Source: Amoeboaphelidium occidentale (taxonomy: Eukaryota; Aphelidiomycota; Aphelidea). From it: 53,612 nucleotides of DNA. Below, in pieces: positions 20,072 through 31,526 of the stretch. The stretch spans positions 1 through 53,612 of the forward strand of contig JALGPX010000065.1 of assembly GCA_023515795.1 (NCBI GenBank). The letters run 5' to 3'. Numbering within the stretch: the stretch's first letter is position 1; every line of letters starts with the position of its first letter. The translations under genes and the position numbers were made by a program. The notes under the pieces are model-generated. The model was given only the letters and a program-made list of their open reading frames with translations, had not been told where the DNA came from and searched no databases.

Positions 20072-21069
20072 ATGTCAAGTTTTTGTATGTGCTAGGCTTG
20101 TGGATGTTCTAATTTCTAGTGGATTCTGAAAAGGAGTGTGACGAGCAAATCATGCTTTCTGGGAATTATGGCGAAGCAGGCGCGGTAAATGACTACGCAC
20201 GAAAACAGATTGTGGTGGAGCAAGATGGTTCAGAAGGTCGTCGAGTAGGGGGAAACTCTGTCGGTTTTACTTTTCGTTCCGGTTTGTCCATGTTTGCGAA
20301 CTCAGGACAACAAATGTCTGCATCCTCCATTACTCCGGTTTCTTTGTCTTCCACTGGGGAATCCGAGAAGTTACAAGCTGCTGAGCTACAGCAAATGAAG
20401 AGAAAAATATCCGATGTGTCCAAAGCTGGTTCGCTACCTAAGCAGAGAAAGCATGGTAAAGTTACGTCATCAACACAGCAGAATGAAGTGCATCGCAAGA
20501 GAGGCAGGCCGCCAAAGAAAGTAAATGTCAAGAAAATATTTGCTGATGATTTATTTGGTGGCGAAGGAGATGATGATTTGTCTTCGTTGGGTAGTTTACA
20601 TGAGGAAGTATCTCCAAGAATGAAGAAGTCAAAGACTTTTCCAAGTAGTATGGCTTCTTACGCTCCAATGAAGATTAAGTTCAGTTATGCTGCGCCTGAT
20701 GTGGTTGCGTTGAAGAATGCAATGATTTCACTAATCGAAGGTCTTCTGCCTGACGCCAAGCAAAGCTCCGAAATTAATCATGAAAAATGGCTCGAGTCAT
20801 GGGATACTGCAAAGACCATTGAAGATTGCTACAGGCGTTTTTACCAGATGGATACTAGATTGCTTTCATGGAGCGCATTCACTGAAATTGGCAAAATGTT
20901 TCGAGACGACTGCCTCGCTAAATCCAAGAGAAGACCACGCTCAGCTCATTGGCTTCGGTTAGCGGTTTTAGAGTATGAAGAGTCAATAAGCGATCAAATG
21001 AAAAGCTCAGAATTCAAAAGGAATCTGTCACTATGGAAATCGCAATTAGGCTGCACCTCATCAGTATGA
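20072..21069 (+). CDS. AT-hook nuclear protein, unrecognised
   Basis: A 13-nt first exon (20072-20084) spliced over a 35-nt intron (GTATGT donor, TTCTAAT branch) to 20120-21069 gives 320 residues starting MSSFLDSEKE. The N-terminal two-thirds are low complexity. A core AT-hook, HRKRGRPPKKV at about residue 134, is typical of minor-groove binding in chromatin proteins. The last 120 residues look globular and helical (KWLESWDTAKTIEDCYRRF, KRRPRSAHWLRLAVLEYEE) but match no family I know. Role in chromatin or transcription is inferred from the AT-hook alone. The minus-strand gene upstream is divergent, 242 bp between starts. Confidence 0.65.
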
Positions 21070-21118
21070 TTTATTTGTTTAAACTAAATGTTATTATTCC
21101 CTTATATTTAAATCTCGC

Positions 21119-22079
21119 TTATCTATCTGAAGAGAGTTGTCTCATTGCAAGTTCATATGCAACAAAAGTCGCAGCTAGAAATTAGACACGAAACAATTAA
21201 ACTTACCATTTACAGGTGCTGCTCTTAGCATACATGCAGTAAACCCTTTGTATAGTCCGCCAGCGCCTTCTGCTGCAAGAGTTTTTCTTAGACAGTCAAC
21301 CCATCCTGCATACTTTTGTCCTTCTGCTTTCAAAGAATCAGTTTGAATTCGGGATTTAATTGAATCGACTGGATATACAGGGATCCACATACCATATCCT
21401 GCAAGCGCGCCGTAAGTCATAACTTCATAAGTAGGCAATTCACTGACCTTTTTACCAGAGATTTGTTTAGCCCTTTGAACGAGATACTCATATACCAAAA
21501 AGTAACCTCCGAAACCCTGCCATTCTCTCAACATTGTAATAGCTTGTCCTTTGTAAATGCCAGGTATTCCATGCTGTGCATAAATCTTCTTGAAACAGTC
21601 CAATGTTGATGAGTACTCCTTAACACCTGCGCCTTGAACTTGCATTCGTGTTCTGATATGCTCTACAGGCCCAGACACGAAACTATTTGCTAAACCAGCC
21701 AGACCACCAGCAATGTACATTTGCCCCATCGTAAAGTTTTCAGATTTCCCTGCTTTCAGGTTGGATTCCTTGAATATCCGCTTCACATGTTCTAAAGTTG
21801 CAAACTGGATCGATACACAGAAAGCAATGCCAGCCAGTGGACTTAACGTTCCTTTGTATAAAGCAGATAATCCCTCATTACGAACAGTTTTTGTGACGCA
21901 GTCCAAAGTGCTGCTGTAAATAGGAGGAACTGGTTGTGACTGTAATCGAACCTTTACTACACAACATTAAGCATTTAACACTCTTACGACGCACTTGTAT
22001 CAAAAGGTTGACCAACAAGAACCTGAACAACACCACCGAATGAGCCTGCCGCGATTTCAGTTATAGTTTTATTAGTCAT
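21119..22079 (-). CDS. Mitochondrial carrier, YMC1/carnitine-acylcarnitine-like (SLC25)
   Basis: Exons 21995-22079, 21207-21956 and 21119-21174 (introns 38 and 32 nt) encode 296 residues in three tandem carrier repeats. Signatures are GQPFDTIKVRLQ, SGPVEHIRTRMQ and VYPVDSIKSRIQ; the first two have the P-x-[DE]-x-x-[RK] salt-bridge motif. The third, like Ymc1, is followed by QTDSL. The ending RAAPVNAATFVAYELAMRQL and the REWQGFGGYFLVYEYLV segment agree with yeast Ymc1 and related inner-membrane carriers. Substrate assignments in the family (glycine, glutamate, acylcarnitine, ornithine) differ, so substrate is not called. All splice junctions restore family motifs. Confidence 0.9.
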
Positions 22080-22134
22080 AAGTATCGCTGGTTGTTTCTA
22101 CGAAATCTATTTGAAGAGTTTGACAAACCAAAGT

Positions 22135-23459
22135 TTAATCGTCTTCACTTTCGTCTCCCAATTCCTCTTCGCCTTCTGAAGTTCCGTAAACTTCGTCTTC
22201 GCTTTCTTTGTCTTCGTCTCCTTCTTCACTTTCAACTTCAGAATAGTCAGATTCCTCTCCAAAATCAGAACCATCAAAGTCTTCTGCATCTTCCGCGATA
22301 TCATTCCCGTCTTCTTCTCCCTCATTCTCTTCTTCAAAACCCGTATCCGGAGCGCATCGCTTCTTATGCTCTTCTGCAGCAAGTTTCTTCTTTTCAACAT
22401 TCTTTTCTTGCTCTTGTTTTCGCTGCTCCTTTTCCTTTTGTTTCCTTTCGTGTTCAGCCTTCTGTTTCTTTAAATCTTCTTCAGACTTACTAACAAAAGC
22501 GTGGTAAAGAACTTCGCCACCACACAAATTGTCTTGGATTTTAGTCAAATTCAAAGTCATACGTGGTCCCAACTCAATTAATTTGATTCTCTTTTGTACA
22601 GAGGCCTTTGCACTTTGTCCCAATGCGGAGGCAGGGATAAGACTTTCATCATTATCTTCAGCTTCAGATTCTGATAATCCAGACTCTTTCAGAACATATT
22701 CACTTATGTCTTTATAGTTTGACAAATTAGGCAACTTCGTCTGGACAACTCTTTTAACACTCTTGGAGACACCAGCAGTCTTCATACTAATAAAATAATG
22801 CCTAAAATGGATTCTATCTGTTTCTGCGTCATAATGAAACAAGACAACACGTCGACAATCGTTTACGTTCATTTTCTGTACATTCAAAGTCGGAAACATA
22901 TTCTGGAACATCGAAGTCATCAGCTTGAACCTATTCTCATCCTTATTAAAGTTATTAAGAACCAACTACAATATGATTAATTAGCATCAAAGGGCATTCG
23001 ATACTTACCAAAGGCGGTTGTGTGTATTCTAATCCAGGGCTACGGGCATTTGACTGTGAAGCAACAACATCTCTCATAAGACAAAACTCTTCCACGCGAA
23101 AGCAAAGCGTTGGGCCTTTAGGTGATCGCGCAATACGCAAATTAGTGCGATCATCAGATTTCGACACGACAACGAAATGCGACACTCCGAACTGCCCTGC
23201 GACGCTAACGAAATCCTTCATTTTGTTTCTTCTGGTCTCCTTGAGACGTGCCGCAGTGTTTGGTTCCAAAGTCTTTCGAATGTTCTTTACCAGTTGCGAT
23301 AAGGACGCAGTGATCTTTCCACTTCTAATCACGAAACTCTTTGGCGTTTTACCAATACCAGCGTCCTCAGGGGTGTGCTTTGGTTGAGTCTTCTTCTTTC
23401 TCTAAGGAATTATTAGTACAGATTACGAAATATCAGAAATTTACTCTTCGTTTTGCCAT
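22135..23459 (-). CDS. SSF1: Ssf1/Peter Pan Brix-domain ribosome biogenesis factor
   Basis: Exon 1 is 15 nt (23445-23459, MAKRR). Introns are 43 and 43 nt and later exons are 23009-23401 and 22135-22965, giving 412 residues. The Brix domain opens PKSFVIRSGKITASLSQLV, includes EPNTAARLKE and continues over the second junction (PPL-LVLNNF). The second half is charged with a long Lys/Glu helix and an acidic tail ending DESEDD. Ssf1 binds 27S pre-rRNA with Rrp14/Rrp15 and is needed for early 60S assembly in the nucleolus. Its start is 57 bp from the divergent GRASP start. Confidence 0.93.
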
Positions 23460-23516
23460 GGCTTGAAAATTCTCAAAAAAAAGGAAGATTCTCCTCAGCG
23501 AGATCGAAACAGTTTG

Positions 23517-24588
23517 ATGGGCTTAACAGGTTCAACAATTGAAGAGGATGAGGCGAAGACGGGGTTTCATGTTTTAAGAGTATTTCTGGCATTTTCGATT
23601 TTCATCTAAATTTCTTTCTAAAGGTCAAACCAGGAAGCCCTGCAGATGATGCTGGTCTGGAGGCATATTTCGATTATATTGTGGCAATCGATGGAGTACG
23701 ACTATCTGAACCAGACACAACACTCATAAACATTCTGAAACAGTCGATTAACAGAAAAGTTGAATTAATTCTCTACTCCTCAAAGCTTCAGCAGTACCGA
23801 AATGTCGGTCTTGTACCGTCGCAAGTAAATTTTGTTGATATTCCTTGTGCTCTTTGACTAACTACTTTATGGATGTACAGAATTGGGGTGGTGATGGTGT
23901 ACTGGGCTGTAGCATCAGGTTTTGTTCTTATGCGCATGCTGCTGAGAATGTTTGGCATGTTTTAGATGTAATTTCTATTGATGCTTCGTGAAGAAGTTAC
24001 TAACACGTTTTCTATTGTGTGTAGGTTTACGAAGATTCTCCTGCTTCCAGAGCTCGGCTCAGGCCATTCAGCGATTACATTATTGGGACACCAAGCGCTG
24101 TTATAAAAGACAAGAATGATCTTTTCGCACTTATTGAAGAGCACATGGGAAAAGAATTGCAATTATACGTTTACAATTGGGAATCGGATTTAGTTAGAGA
24201 AGTTGTTATCGTTCCTGATGCACAATGGGGCGGTGATGGTAGTCTAGGTTGTGATATTGGATTTGGTTACCTTCACAGGATCCCAAACAGATCAAACAAG
24301 CCAAATCCATCAGCACAGAATGGAACAGCGTTACAATATGCACAGGAGCAAAACTTTAATGGCGTATCTCCCAGTTTCGATGCATCAAATGCCATTGCAC
24401 TGGATGATAGTTCAAAAGAGCAAAATCATGCAAGCCCGAACAAGATTTCCTTGTCAGAATCAAATCTAATGGAGGCATCTTCTTCAATGGCTTCTCTACC
24501 TGAACTTACATCTTCCAAGAAAGCCTCTTCCCCTATTCCTGTCTCCGATGATTTTGCCCCTGTTGGACTTAAAGCACAAGCAGAATAG
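23517..24588 (+). CDS. GRASP Golgi stacking/unconventional secretion protein (Grh1/GRASP65-like)
   Basis: Exons 23517-23579, 23624-23824, 23881-23967 and 24025-24588 (introns 44, 56 and 57 nt) encode 304 residues. Two PDZ-like GRASP modules occur: [24 protein letters not shown] and [21 protein letters not shown]. Each is followed by the family WGGDGxLGCxIxxG motif ([30 protein letters not shown]). The start MGLTGS has Gly2, a myristoylation site as in animal GRASPs. Yeast Grh1 is N-acetylated instead, so the lipid anchor is an inference. The C-terminal 110 residues are disordered and Ser/Pro/Asn-rich. Confidence 0.92.
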
Positions 24589-24610
24589 ATGAAACAAAAC
24601 AGCTCTGTGA

Positions 24611-25234
24611 TCAAATGTTTATTACAGACATTTTGTTGTTATCATTACGCGATATCACACCGCAATTCAATAATCTCTGTTCCAAAACTTCGGTACGGAA
24701 TTTATCAGTGTTGCCAAGTTCTTCGAAACCAACCAGTCGATCAACGCCAGCAGATTCAACAAAGCTTAAGATACACGGCAGAACTTTCACTTGAAGCCTC
24801 GCAACAATGAAGGGACAGTCGTCTACGGACGCTTTAATGAATTTCGTGAATGGATACTTCGGAGCCAATTTCTGTAGGAAAAGTTTAGCGTATAATCATT
24901 ACTGGAACAAGCAAACCTCTAAATGCGCATCCACAATTGCGCATCGCTTAAAATCTTTCATGAAGAAGTGCACAACGACTTTCTTCTCTTTCGTAGTGAT
25001 TTCCAGTAAATCCTTATCAGATTTTACTTGAGTATATTCTCCGTAACGCTTCTGCTTCATCTCCGCTAATCTGTCCATGCTACAATTGGGAAACGTTTAA
25101 TGATTTTGAGTACGAACGATTTACTGCATCTTCAGCTCAGCCATTCTTCGCTCTCTAAATGCGGCTGAAACGCCGTCATCGTCTGCTTCCAGAGCCTCAA
25201 GTAAATCGTCTTCGTTGTCTGAGATCGACGGCAT
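24611..25234 (-). CDS. TXNDC9/phosducin-like protein 3 (Plp1)
   Basis: Exons 25125-25234, 24917-25079 and 24611-24871 (two 45-nt introns) encode 177 residues. The thioredoxin-like domain contains EVVVHFFMKDFKRCAIVDAHL in place of a CxxC redox site, then KLAPKYPFTKFIKASVDDCPF and LPCILSFVESAGVDRLVGFEEL, matching TXNDC9/PhLP3. The family assists CCT-mediated folding of tubulin and actin. The second intron uses the unusual donor GTTTGC; it is accepted because the spliced product aligns to the family without insertion. The start codon lies 16 bp from that of the divergent ketoacyl synthase gene. Confidence 0.88.
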
Positions 25235-25250
25235 TCGTATTCAACTGATT

Positions 25251-26574
25251 ATGATTAAACGAACAAGAAGAGTCGTGGTAACGGGAATCGGTCTGGTTTC
25301 TCCATTGGGAGTCGGCGTAGATGTCGCGATGCAGAACATGATGTCTGGGAAGAGTGGTGTGATATCACTAGAGCAATTTATGTCGAATCGCCGGATAATA
25401 TTTCCAGATGAATTTATGCGCAGTATTCCATCGAAAGTCGTCGCGTCTGTACCATTTGGGGATAAGGAAGGAGAGTTTAACATGGCAAAAGTAACTTTAA
25501 TGATAATGGTCTGACGGAATTTAGTTTGATACCAAACGGAATTCATTGTTCATAAATTACGCATTAGAAGCCGCAGATGAAGCTTTAAAAGACGCATCTA
25601 TCGCGCCGTCCACTCCAAAGGAACTCGATCATATAGGTGTCTCTATCGGTAGTGGAATAGGATCGATTGAAGACTCATATGATACTTCGGTACTATTGGA
25701 TAAGCACGGCTATCGTAAAGTGAGTCCATTCTTTGTTCCAAGGATTCTGGTAAATATGGCTGCTGGAGCTGTTTGTATAAAGTATGGTTTTAGAGGTCCA
25801 AATCACTGTGTTTCAACTGCATGCGCTGCTGGTTTGAACTCTATTGGTGATGCAAGTAGATTTATTCAATACGGAGATGCGGACGTGATGTTAGCCGGAG
25901 GCACTGAAGCCTGTATTACTCCTATAGGGCTTGCGGGTTTTGCTAGGCTACGTGGCTTGTCTACCAAATTTAATAATGAACCTTCGAAAGCATCACGACC
26001 ATTTGATTCTGACAGAGATGGTTTCGTAATTGGAGAAGGAGCAGGTATTTTAGTGCTAGAAGAATATGAACACGCTAAAAACAGGGGTGCAAAAATCTAT
26101 GCAGAATTGGTTGGGTATGGCACCTCTGCTGATGCCCATCATATTACAACACCTCCACCCGATGGAAAAGGAGCCGTTTTGGCGATAAAAAAAGCTATTA
26201 TACAAGCCGGAATTTCCCCTGATGATGTCGGTTATATTAATGCACATGCCACATCTACGCCGCAAGGAGATCTTGCTGAATTGTTGGCAATCGGAACCGT
26301 TTTTAAAAGTGAGGTTTCTGTCTCATCATTCAAAGGTCATCTTGGACATTCATTAGGGGCTGCAGGAGCCATTGAGACGGTCTTGATGTTAAAGGCGTTA
26401 AAAAACAATCTCCTTCCACCTACTTTAAATTTAGATAATCCAGAAAAGACTGCAATGAACTTGAAACTAATACAAAAAGTTCCATTGAAACAGAGAATTC
26501 AATACGCAGTGAAGAATTCTTTTGGATTTGGAGGAACAAATTGCTCTCTTGTATTCAAAACCAATTTAGACTAA
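25251..26574 (+). CDS. CEM1: Mitochondrial beta-ketoacyl-ACP synthase (KAS II type, Cem1/OXSM)
   Basis: Two exons (25251-25490 and 25525-26574, 34-nt intron) encode 429 residues, the length of FabF enzymes. The junction restores DTKRNSLFINYALEAA. The catalytic triad is present: C180 in STACAAG, H321 in NAHATSTPQGD and H355 in KGHLGHSLGAAG. The glycine-rich end (NSFGFGGTNCSLVF) is intact. Stand-alone KAS of this type condenses malonyl-ACP in mitochondrial type II fatty acid synthesis, which feeds lipoate. The N-terminus begins almost directly with RRVVVTGIGLVSPLG, so any presequence is minimal (MIKRTR) or an upstream start is used. Confidence 0.93.
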
Positions 26575-26588
26575 AGATCTATTTTAGT

Positions 26589-28497
26589 TTACAATCGACA
26601 TTGAATTGTTATTTTATCTCGGAAAACTCGTTTTACCTGAGTAATGCATTCATTGGTAACCCTTGAGCACTGATTTAGAATAAGGCTTTTTAAGTTGGGA
26701 TGCTTTCTCTGGGCCTTGGTGTCTCCACAAAAAATCAATGAATATACACCACTTGAAGTAATCTTTGAGCATGCTGTTCCAATAAAGTATTCCAACTGAG
26801 GACAATGCAATCCGATGGCTCTCAAAGAATCGTCGGTAATACTGTAGTTAAAAGACAAATCGATACTTTTCAAGGGCAATTTTTTGGAAACCAAAGCTAC
26901 GACACCAACATCCGTCACTCGTAAGCAGTCATGGAAAAACACATACTCCAAGTTTTCGCACATACTACCCAGTAGCATCAATAGATCATCATCTACAGAA
27001 GCATNNNNNNACGACACCAACATCCGTCACCCGTAAGCAGTCATGGAAAAACACATACTCCAAGTTTTCGCACATACTACCCAGTAGCATCAATAGATCA
27101 TCATCTACAGAAGCATCTCTCAAAGATAAGGTTGTCAGATTTTTCCAATATGAGCACATGTCATGCACATTTTGACTAGAAAAGTAAGGCCCACCTGCCT
27201 TGAAACTCTTCATGCCCGTGTTTGATTGTGCGAAATTTAAAATGGATGGATGTAATATGCCGACTTCTTTCAAAGGTGTAGGGAACTCTGCTTCCTCCAC
27301 CTGCGTGGTTGATTGAAGTCGCTCAAAAATACTAAGAAGCAAGAGCTGGTCGGAAGGAGCATCTAAGCTAATCTTCTTAAGTTTCGCCTCAGAAGAGTTC
27401 TCATTATCCCCTTTTAGTGCTTCCCAGATGACATTAAAAGTAGAAGGATCGTTATGGAACACAGAGATTCCAAGATTTTCTATGTTTAGTTTTGACTGGC
27501 GCTGGGACAGTCCAAATTTCAAAGTCTTGGAGAAGTTCTTTGCTTCTGATAGTTTAGAGCAACCTTGAAAGTAGAATGACTTCAGTTTGTCAGAAGTCTT
27601 AAACAACAATAACCCAACATTCTGATAATTGATTTTGGAATATGAAACATCAATTGTGTGCATATGTGGAAATTTAACAATAGAATTCACTCTAAGATCA
27701 TCCTTCAGGCAATCCAAACAGCTCAAATTCAATTCTCGCATAGTTTCTCCTCCTAGATTTATGCAATTGTATATAGCTTTTAAAGATATCTTTTTACAGA
27801 GTGACAGGTTTAACACGCGAACTTGATTATTGGCATATCCCATCAAACGGCTTAAAACTGAATCATTAACCTTCTTGCAGAAAGGAGATAGATCCAAATG
27901 GTACCAAAATATCGGCGATGCTGTAAGATAATTTCGCCAGCGCTTTGAAACTGCCGTCATTCTCACTAAATCCTTCAGATCCAAGTGCTCAAATATCATC
28001 AAAATAACATCAAGATTTAGGCATGAGAATAAATCTGGCTTATTTGCAGAGTGTGCCGTCTTCTGCTTCTTGAACTTGGGTATCATCGTTTTGACTTCAT
28101 TAAGCCGCCGAGTCAGTTCCTTGTGATACTCATCCGTAGGTTTCAACTTCTTCAAACCAGACTCGTATATTATCCTTGCTTGCTCCGGTTTGCCCTCTTT
28201 TACGAAACACCTTCCGAGAACAAAGTACGATTTACCATAAGTGGGATTCAATTGAATCGCTTTTGTGCTGTCTCTCCGGGACAGGTTGATTTCCCCCATA
28301 GCCAAATGGCACATTGCTTTCAATGTATATAACCGCTCTTCATTATCTTTCAATTTAATTGCCTCCGAAGATAAGTCAATATGATCAATAGTTACCTTTT
28401 CACATAACACAATTGCCTCAGCGTAATTCTTATCTTGATATCTCACCTGAGCTTTCTTAAGCAGAGCTAACCATGGCATTTCCTTTACAGATATCAT
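26589..28497 (-). CDS. TPR/F-box/LRR protein (Dia2/Pof3-like SCF receptor), interrupted by gap duplication
   Basis: N-terminal TPRs (about 5-125, with LFVLGRCF-like YFVLGRCFVKEG), then an F-box at about 155-200 (FSCLNLDVILMIFEHLDLKDLVRMTAVSKRW), then leucine-rich repeats to the end. This TPR, F-box, LRR order is that of yeast Dia2 and fission yeast Pof3. These are SCF ubiquitin-ligase receptors tied to replication forks and CMG helicase disassembly. A run of N at 27005-27010 sits inside the LRRs between copies of the same 106 bp. Collapsing one 112-nt unit gives 1797 nt, 598 residues plus stop, with an unbroken LRR pattern. No intron is needed. Confidence 0.85.
26899..27116. repeat. 106-bp direct duplication flanking a 6-N gap
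   Basis: Bases 26899-27004 recur at 27011-27116 with a single substitution (CACTCG versus CACCCG). The unit lies within the F-box/LRR coding sequence and breaks its frame unless one copy and the Ns are removed. Confidence 0.9.
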
Positions 28498-28805
28498 CTT
28501 CTAAGTTTCAGGCTGCTGTTAGGTTTACTTGAAACGCAAGAAAGAGTTTTTGATGACGTCTGTCAAGCCGTAAACAATAGCAGCGAGGCGAAAATTCGTT
28601 ACAAGATCAAACCTATCCTAAAAATAAAAGGAGAATCGCATCGAAGGAGATTAATGGTGTATATATTAACACTTGTCTAATGTATCACGAATGCATGTCG
28701 ATTCAGATATCGTTTTCGATGCACACGCTCCAAAACCACTTATCATAATGCTGAAACACTGTCTCGCAGTTGAATAGATTTTCTCGTTGTCTCAATTGAT
28801 ACGTT
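28498..28805. other. Intergenic between two minus-strand genes
   Basis: Holds the F-box gene promoter and the 3' flank of the Bin3 gene. A CRE-like TGACGTCT lies at about 28553-28560. No gene seen. Confidence 0.4.
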
Positions 28806-29887
28806 TTAGTTGGATGGCTTTGTGAACTTCCATAGAGGCCTCTTGGCGAAAGCATCGTCGTCGGCATCTTCTGAAACGGGTTTGATGACTTCGCCCTTCA
28901 ATCCTAACTCAGTTAAAACATCCCAGAAGGTTTTATCTATGTCTGTGCTATTATGTTTGAAGGGCCTAATATCCAGAGTCAAACCAGAATCCTTTGACTT
29001 TGCATGTTCAAAAATCCACAAGGACTTTGCATAAGTATCGTAACCTTGTGGTTCAATCCACAGAGTACCTCCAGGCTTTAAAAGATTAGTAGCTCTTCGG
29101 AGAAATTCATTCAGTCCTGCATCACCGTGATTTAAATGAATCCACTTTGTTATAGACAATAATAACACAGAATCAAACTGCCCCAATAGCACGACATTAT
29201 CAGTCATAAAGTTCATACATCTATAATCGAGGTTATAAGGATATGCACTCAAATCAAGATCTTTGTTAACATTTCCAGATGTAACAATCGGTACCACGCC
29301 AAATAGTTGAGGCATTGATATCGGAAAGTACTCTAAATTATGTTCTACGGAAGTGTTCTTGTTTGTAAAGTACGGAAGAACTGAACCTTCTTTGAGTATA
29401 GACTCTTCGGGGTTCACGGTTGATGCAGCATATCGGTGATTCTTAAAAGCCTTTTGCACAAGCCCTGAGTCTAAATCGATGCCAATAATTTCTGATGGTT
29501 CATAGAACTTTGCTAAAACAGTTTAGCAAGAGGTCTTTAGTGCGAAGTACCAATTTCTAGCGTTAAGAATCCACTGTTACAGCCAACATCTAAAACTCTT
29601 TTGTTCTTAAAATACTCCTTAGACAAATAATTCAGGCGTGGGTCTTGTGGTGCTGTTTTATCCGCTGCTTCCGTGGTATTTCTGAAAGAGTAGTAATGGT
29701 CAAAGTTCCCATGGATAAATCTGCCTTGCTTCACAACTTTAGAATCTTCTTCCTTTTCCTCTTGAAATTCTTCAACTGGCGGTTCAAGCCGGAGCTTTTT
29801 GTTCAAATGCGGCTGTACTTCGTTGCTCTCTGAAGTTGAATTGCTTTCATCGTTCTCACTTTCTGCCTCTAAATCGCGTTTGTTCAT
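28806..29887 (-). CDS. Bin3-type RNA 5'-methylphosphate capping enzyme (MePCE/Bmc1-like)
   Basis: Exons 29551-29887 and 28806-29512 (38-nt intron) encode 347 residues. The first 55 are acidic and disordered. The Bin3 signature FIHGNFDHYYSFRN precedes the SAM-binding VLDVGCNSGFLTLEI and IIGIDLDSGLV. SITKWIHLNHGDAGLNEFLRRA and LLKPGGTLWIEPQGYDTYAKS are hallmark Bin3 segments. Relatives methylate the gamma-phosphate of 7SK RNA in animals, and the fission yeast homologue works with telomerase and U6 RNA. The RNA target here is unknown. Confidence 0.9.
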
Positions 29888-29974
29888 CTCGCATGGAAAT
29901 CAAAGAGTTTGAACACTCGACAAAGACAAGCACTGAAGACTAAAACACATTAACACCGCGACTCCAGTTTCTAT

Positions 29975-31511
29975 TTATAAAAAGCTCATTCCTATGCCAA
30001 ATTGTAATTTTGAAGTATTTAAAATATCAGTGTTGTACATCGTTACAGGATGAACCCAATTTAATTCTGCACGGCACATATCAGTTCTCAAGGTAAAACC
30101 AAAACCTATTGATGAAGACGGAGTAACAGAAGCAATTTTGTTCAGCAACTGTCCATTGGAGGTACCTGGCTCTACAGGAAGAAGGAATCCTCCATTCCAA
30201 AAGAAATGGGTCTTCAAAGCATCATAATTCCGTAAGAACGGAAAAGGCGTAAACAAATTGAATCCAGCAGCAAAATATAGATCGCCACCAAGAGAGTCGT
30301 TCTTGTAAGTTCCAGCTGAAGAAGTAGAACGAGGTCCTATACCTCTGGATTGAAATCCTCTGATATTCAAAGGACCACCAAGAAAGAATCTGTCAGCAAT
30401 TTTGGTTCGCTCCTGTCTCAACGGAAGCAGAATTCCACCTTTATAATCGGAACTAAATATCTAAAAATAAGCATAAAAGTAAAGAATATTACCATTCCAT
30501 ATGGAAGTCTGTAAGAAACACTGCTCTCCACCTCAGTCTTAAAGAAGCCCGTATTACCTTTGAAACAAGCGAATTCCTAAAAGTTACCAAAAGAAAAGAA
30601 TAATTTACAGTGAACCATTTAAAATAATGACCCTCTGAAGCGAGATAAGGATGATTCCGTGTATCTTTGATCAATGTATGAGATATTGAATTCTTGACGG
30701 TATTTCCAGCTTCTTCTCGTATTTCTAGCGATGCTTTATCACTCAAATGTCCAACTTCTCGCCAAACTGACTGTAAAGAGAATTCATGCTGACCCATAAA
30801 AGAAATCATATTCCATGCCAACTGTAGTCCAGTGCTTGATATCGTATATGAACTTGGTGTAGTCCAGTCTTCTTCATCTTGAAACAAACGAAATTTAAAC
30901 ACAGAATCTGGGTTGGCTCTGTAAGGTTTCTTAAAAAGTATCTGATAAGACGTCTTTGTACGTGTGCCCCGAGATAAATGTAATTCCAAAGTCTCGGCAC
31001 CACCACAAACATTCCTAATCAATCCAGAAGACGAAATACTCGCTTCATTCGCTCCAATTTCAGTCCCTGTCTTCAGGAATATTCTTGGCTTCTCTTTAAT
31101 ATCAAAGATGACATTAATTTCGCGCATATCCGCACTTTGTCTTTGCTGCTGCTGCTGTTGCTGCTTTCGCTTCGATCCGAATAATGCACTCAATGGATTC
31201 TCGCCCAAGCTTTTACGTTCGCCCTCAGTTTCCAATTCCACGCTAATTTCTTTGTAAATGCCAAACTTCCCCAAAGCTGTCGAAGTAGCGTGTGCACTGT
31301 CAATTATCTCACCAAATGTCGAAGCTTTAAGTATAGGCTGAATAATTTGTTCAATGAACCAAGATCTTGTCATCACGAGCCCATTAACTTCCACTTTACC
31401 AACACGAATTTTCTTATTCTTTGCTTCAGCCAACTACAAGAAGTTAGAAGACGGCTTTTAAAAGAGCGCAGGTACTTTTTTTATTGGATCTTCTTTGGCG
31501 GTGTTTTGCAT
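29975..31511 (-). CDS. SAM50: SAM50/Tob55, mitochondrial outer-membrane beta-barrel assembly (Omp85)
   Basis: Exons 31476-31511, 30609-31433, 30493-30576 and 29975-30460 (introns 42, 32 and 32 nt) encode 476 residues. A single N-terminal POTRA-like domain (VGKVEVNGLVMTRSWFIEQ) contains a Q7 tract. A 16-strand Omp85 barrel follows, with RFFLGGPLNIRGFQSRGIGP carrying the essential [IV]RG[FY] lid-loop motif. The C-terminus has the beta-signal-like LQFGIGMSFL. It inserts beta-barrel proteins such as porin and Tom40. Its start codon is 15 bp from the start of the divergent NAE1 gene. Confidence 0.93.
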
Positions 31512-31526
31512 GTTTGAGTTCCAAAA

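Noticed and set aside
22092-22493. Plus-strand Leu/Arg-rich frame
   Set aside because: Antisense of the acidic C-terminal region of SSF1.
31126-31170. CAG/CTG-type trinucleotide run
   Set aside because: It simply encodes the Q7 tract of SAM50 and is too short to call a microsatellite of interest.
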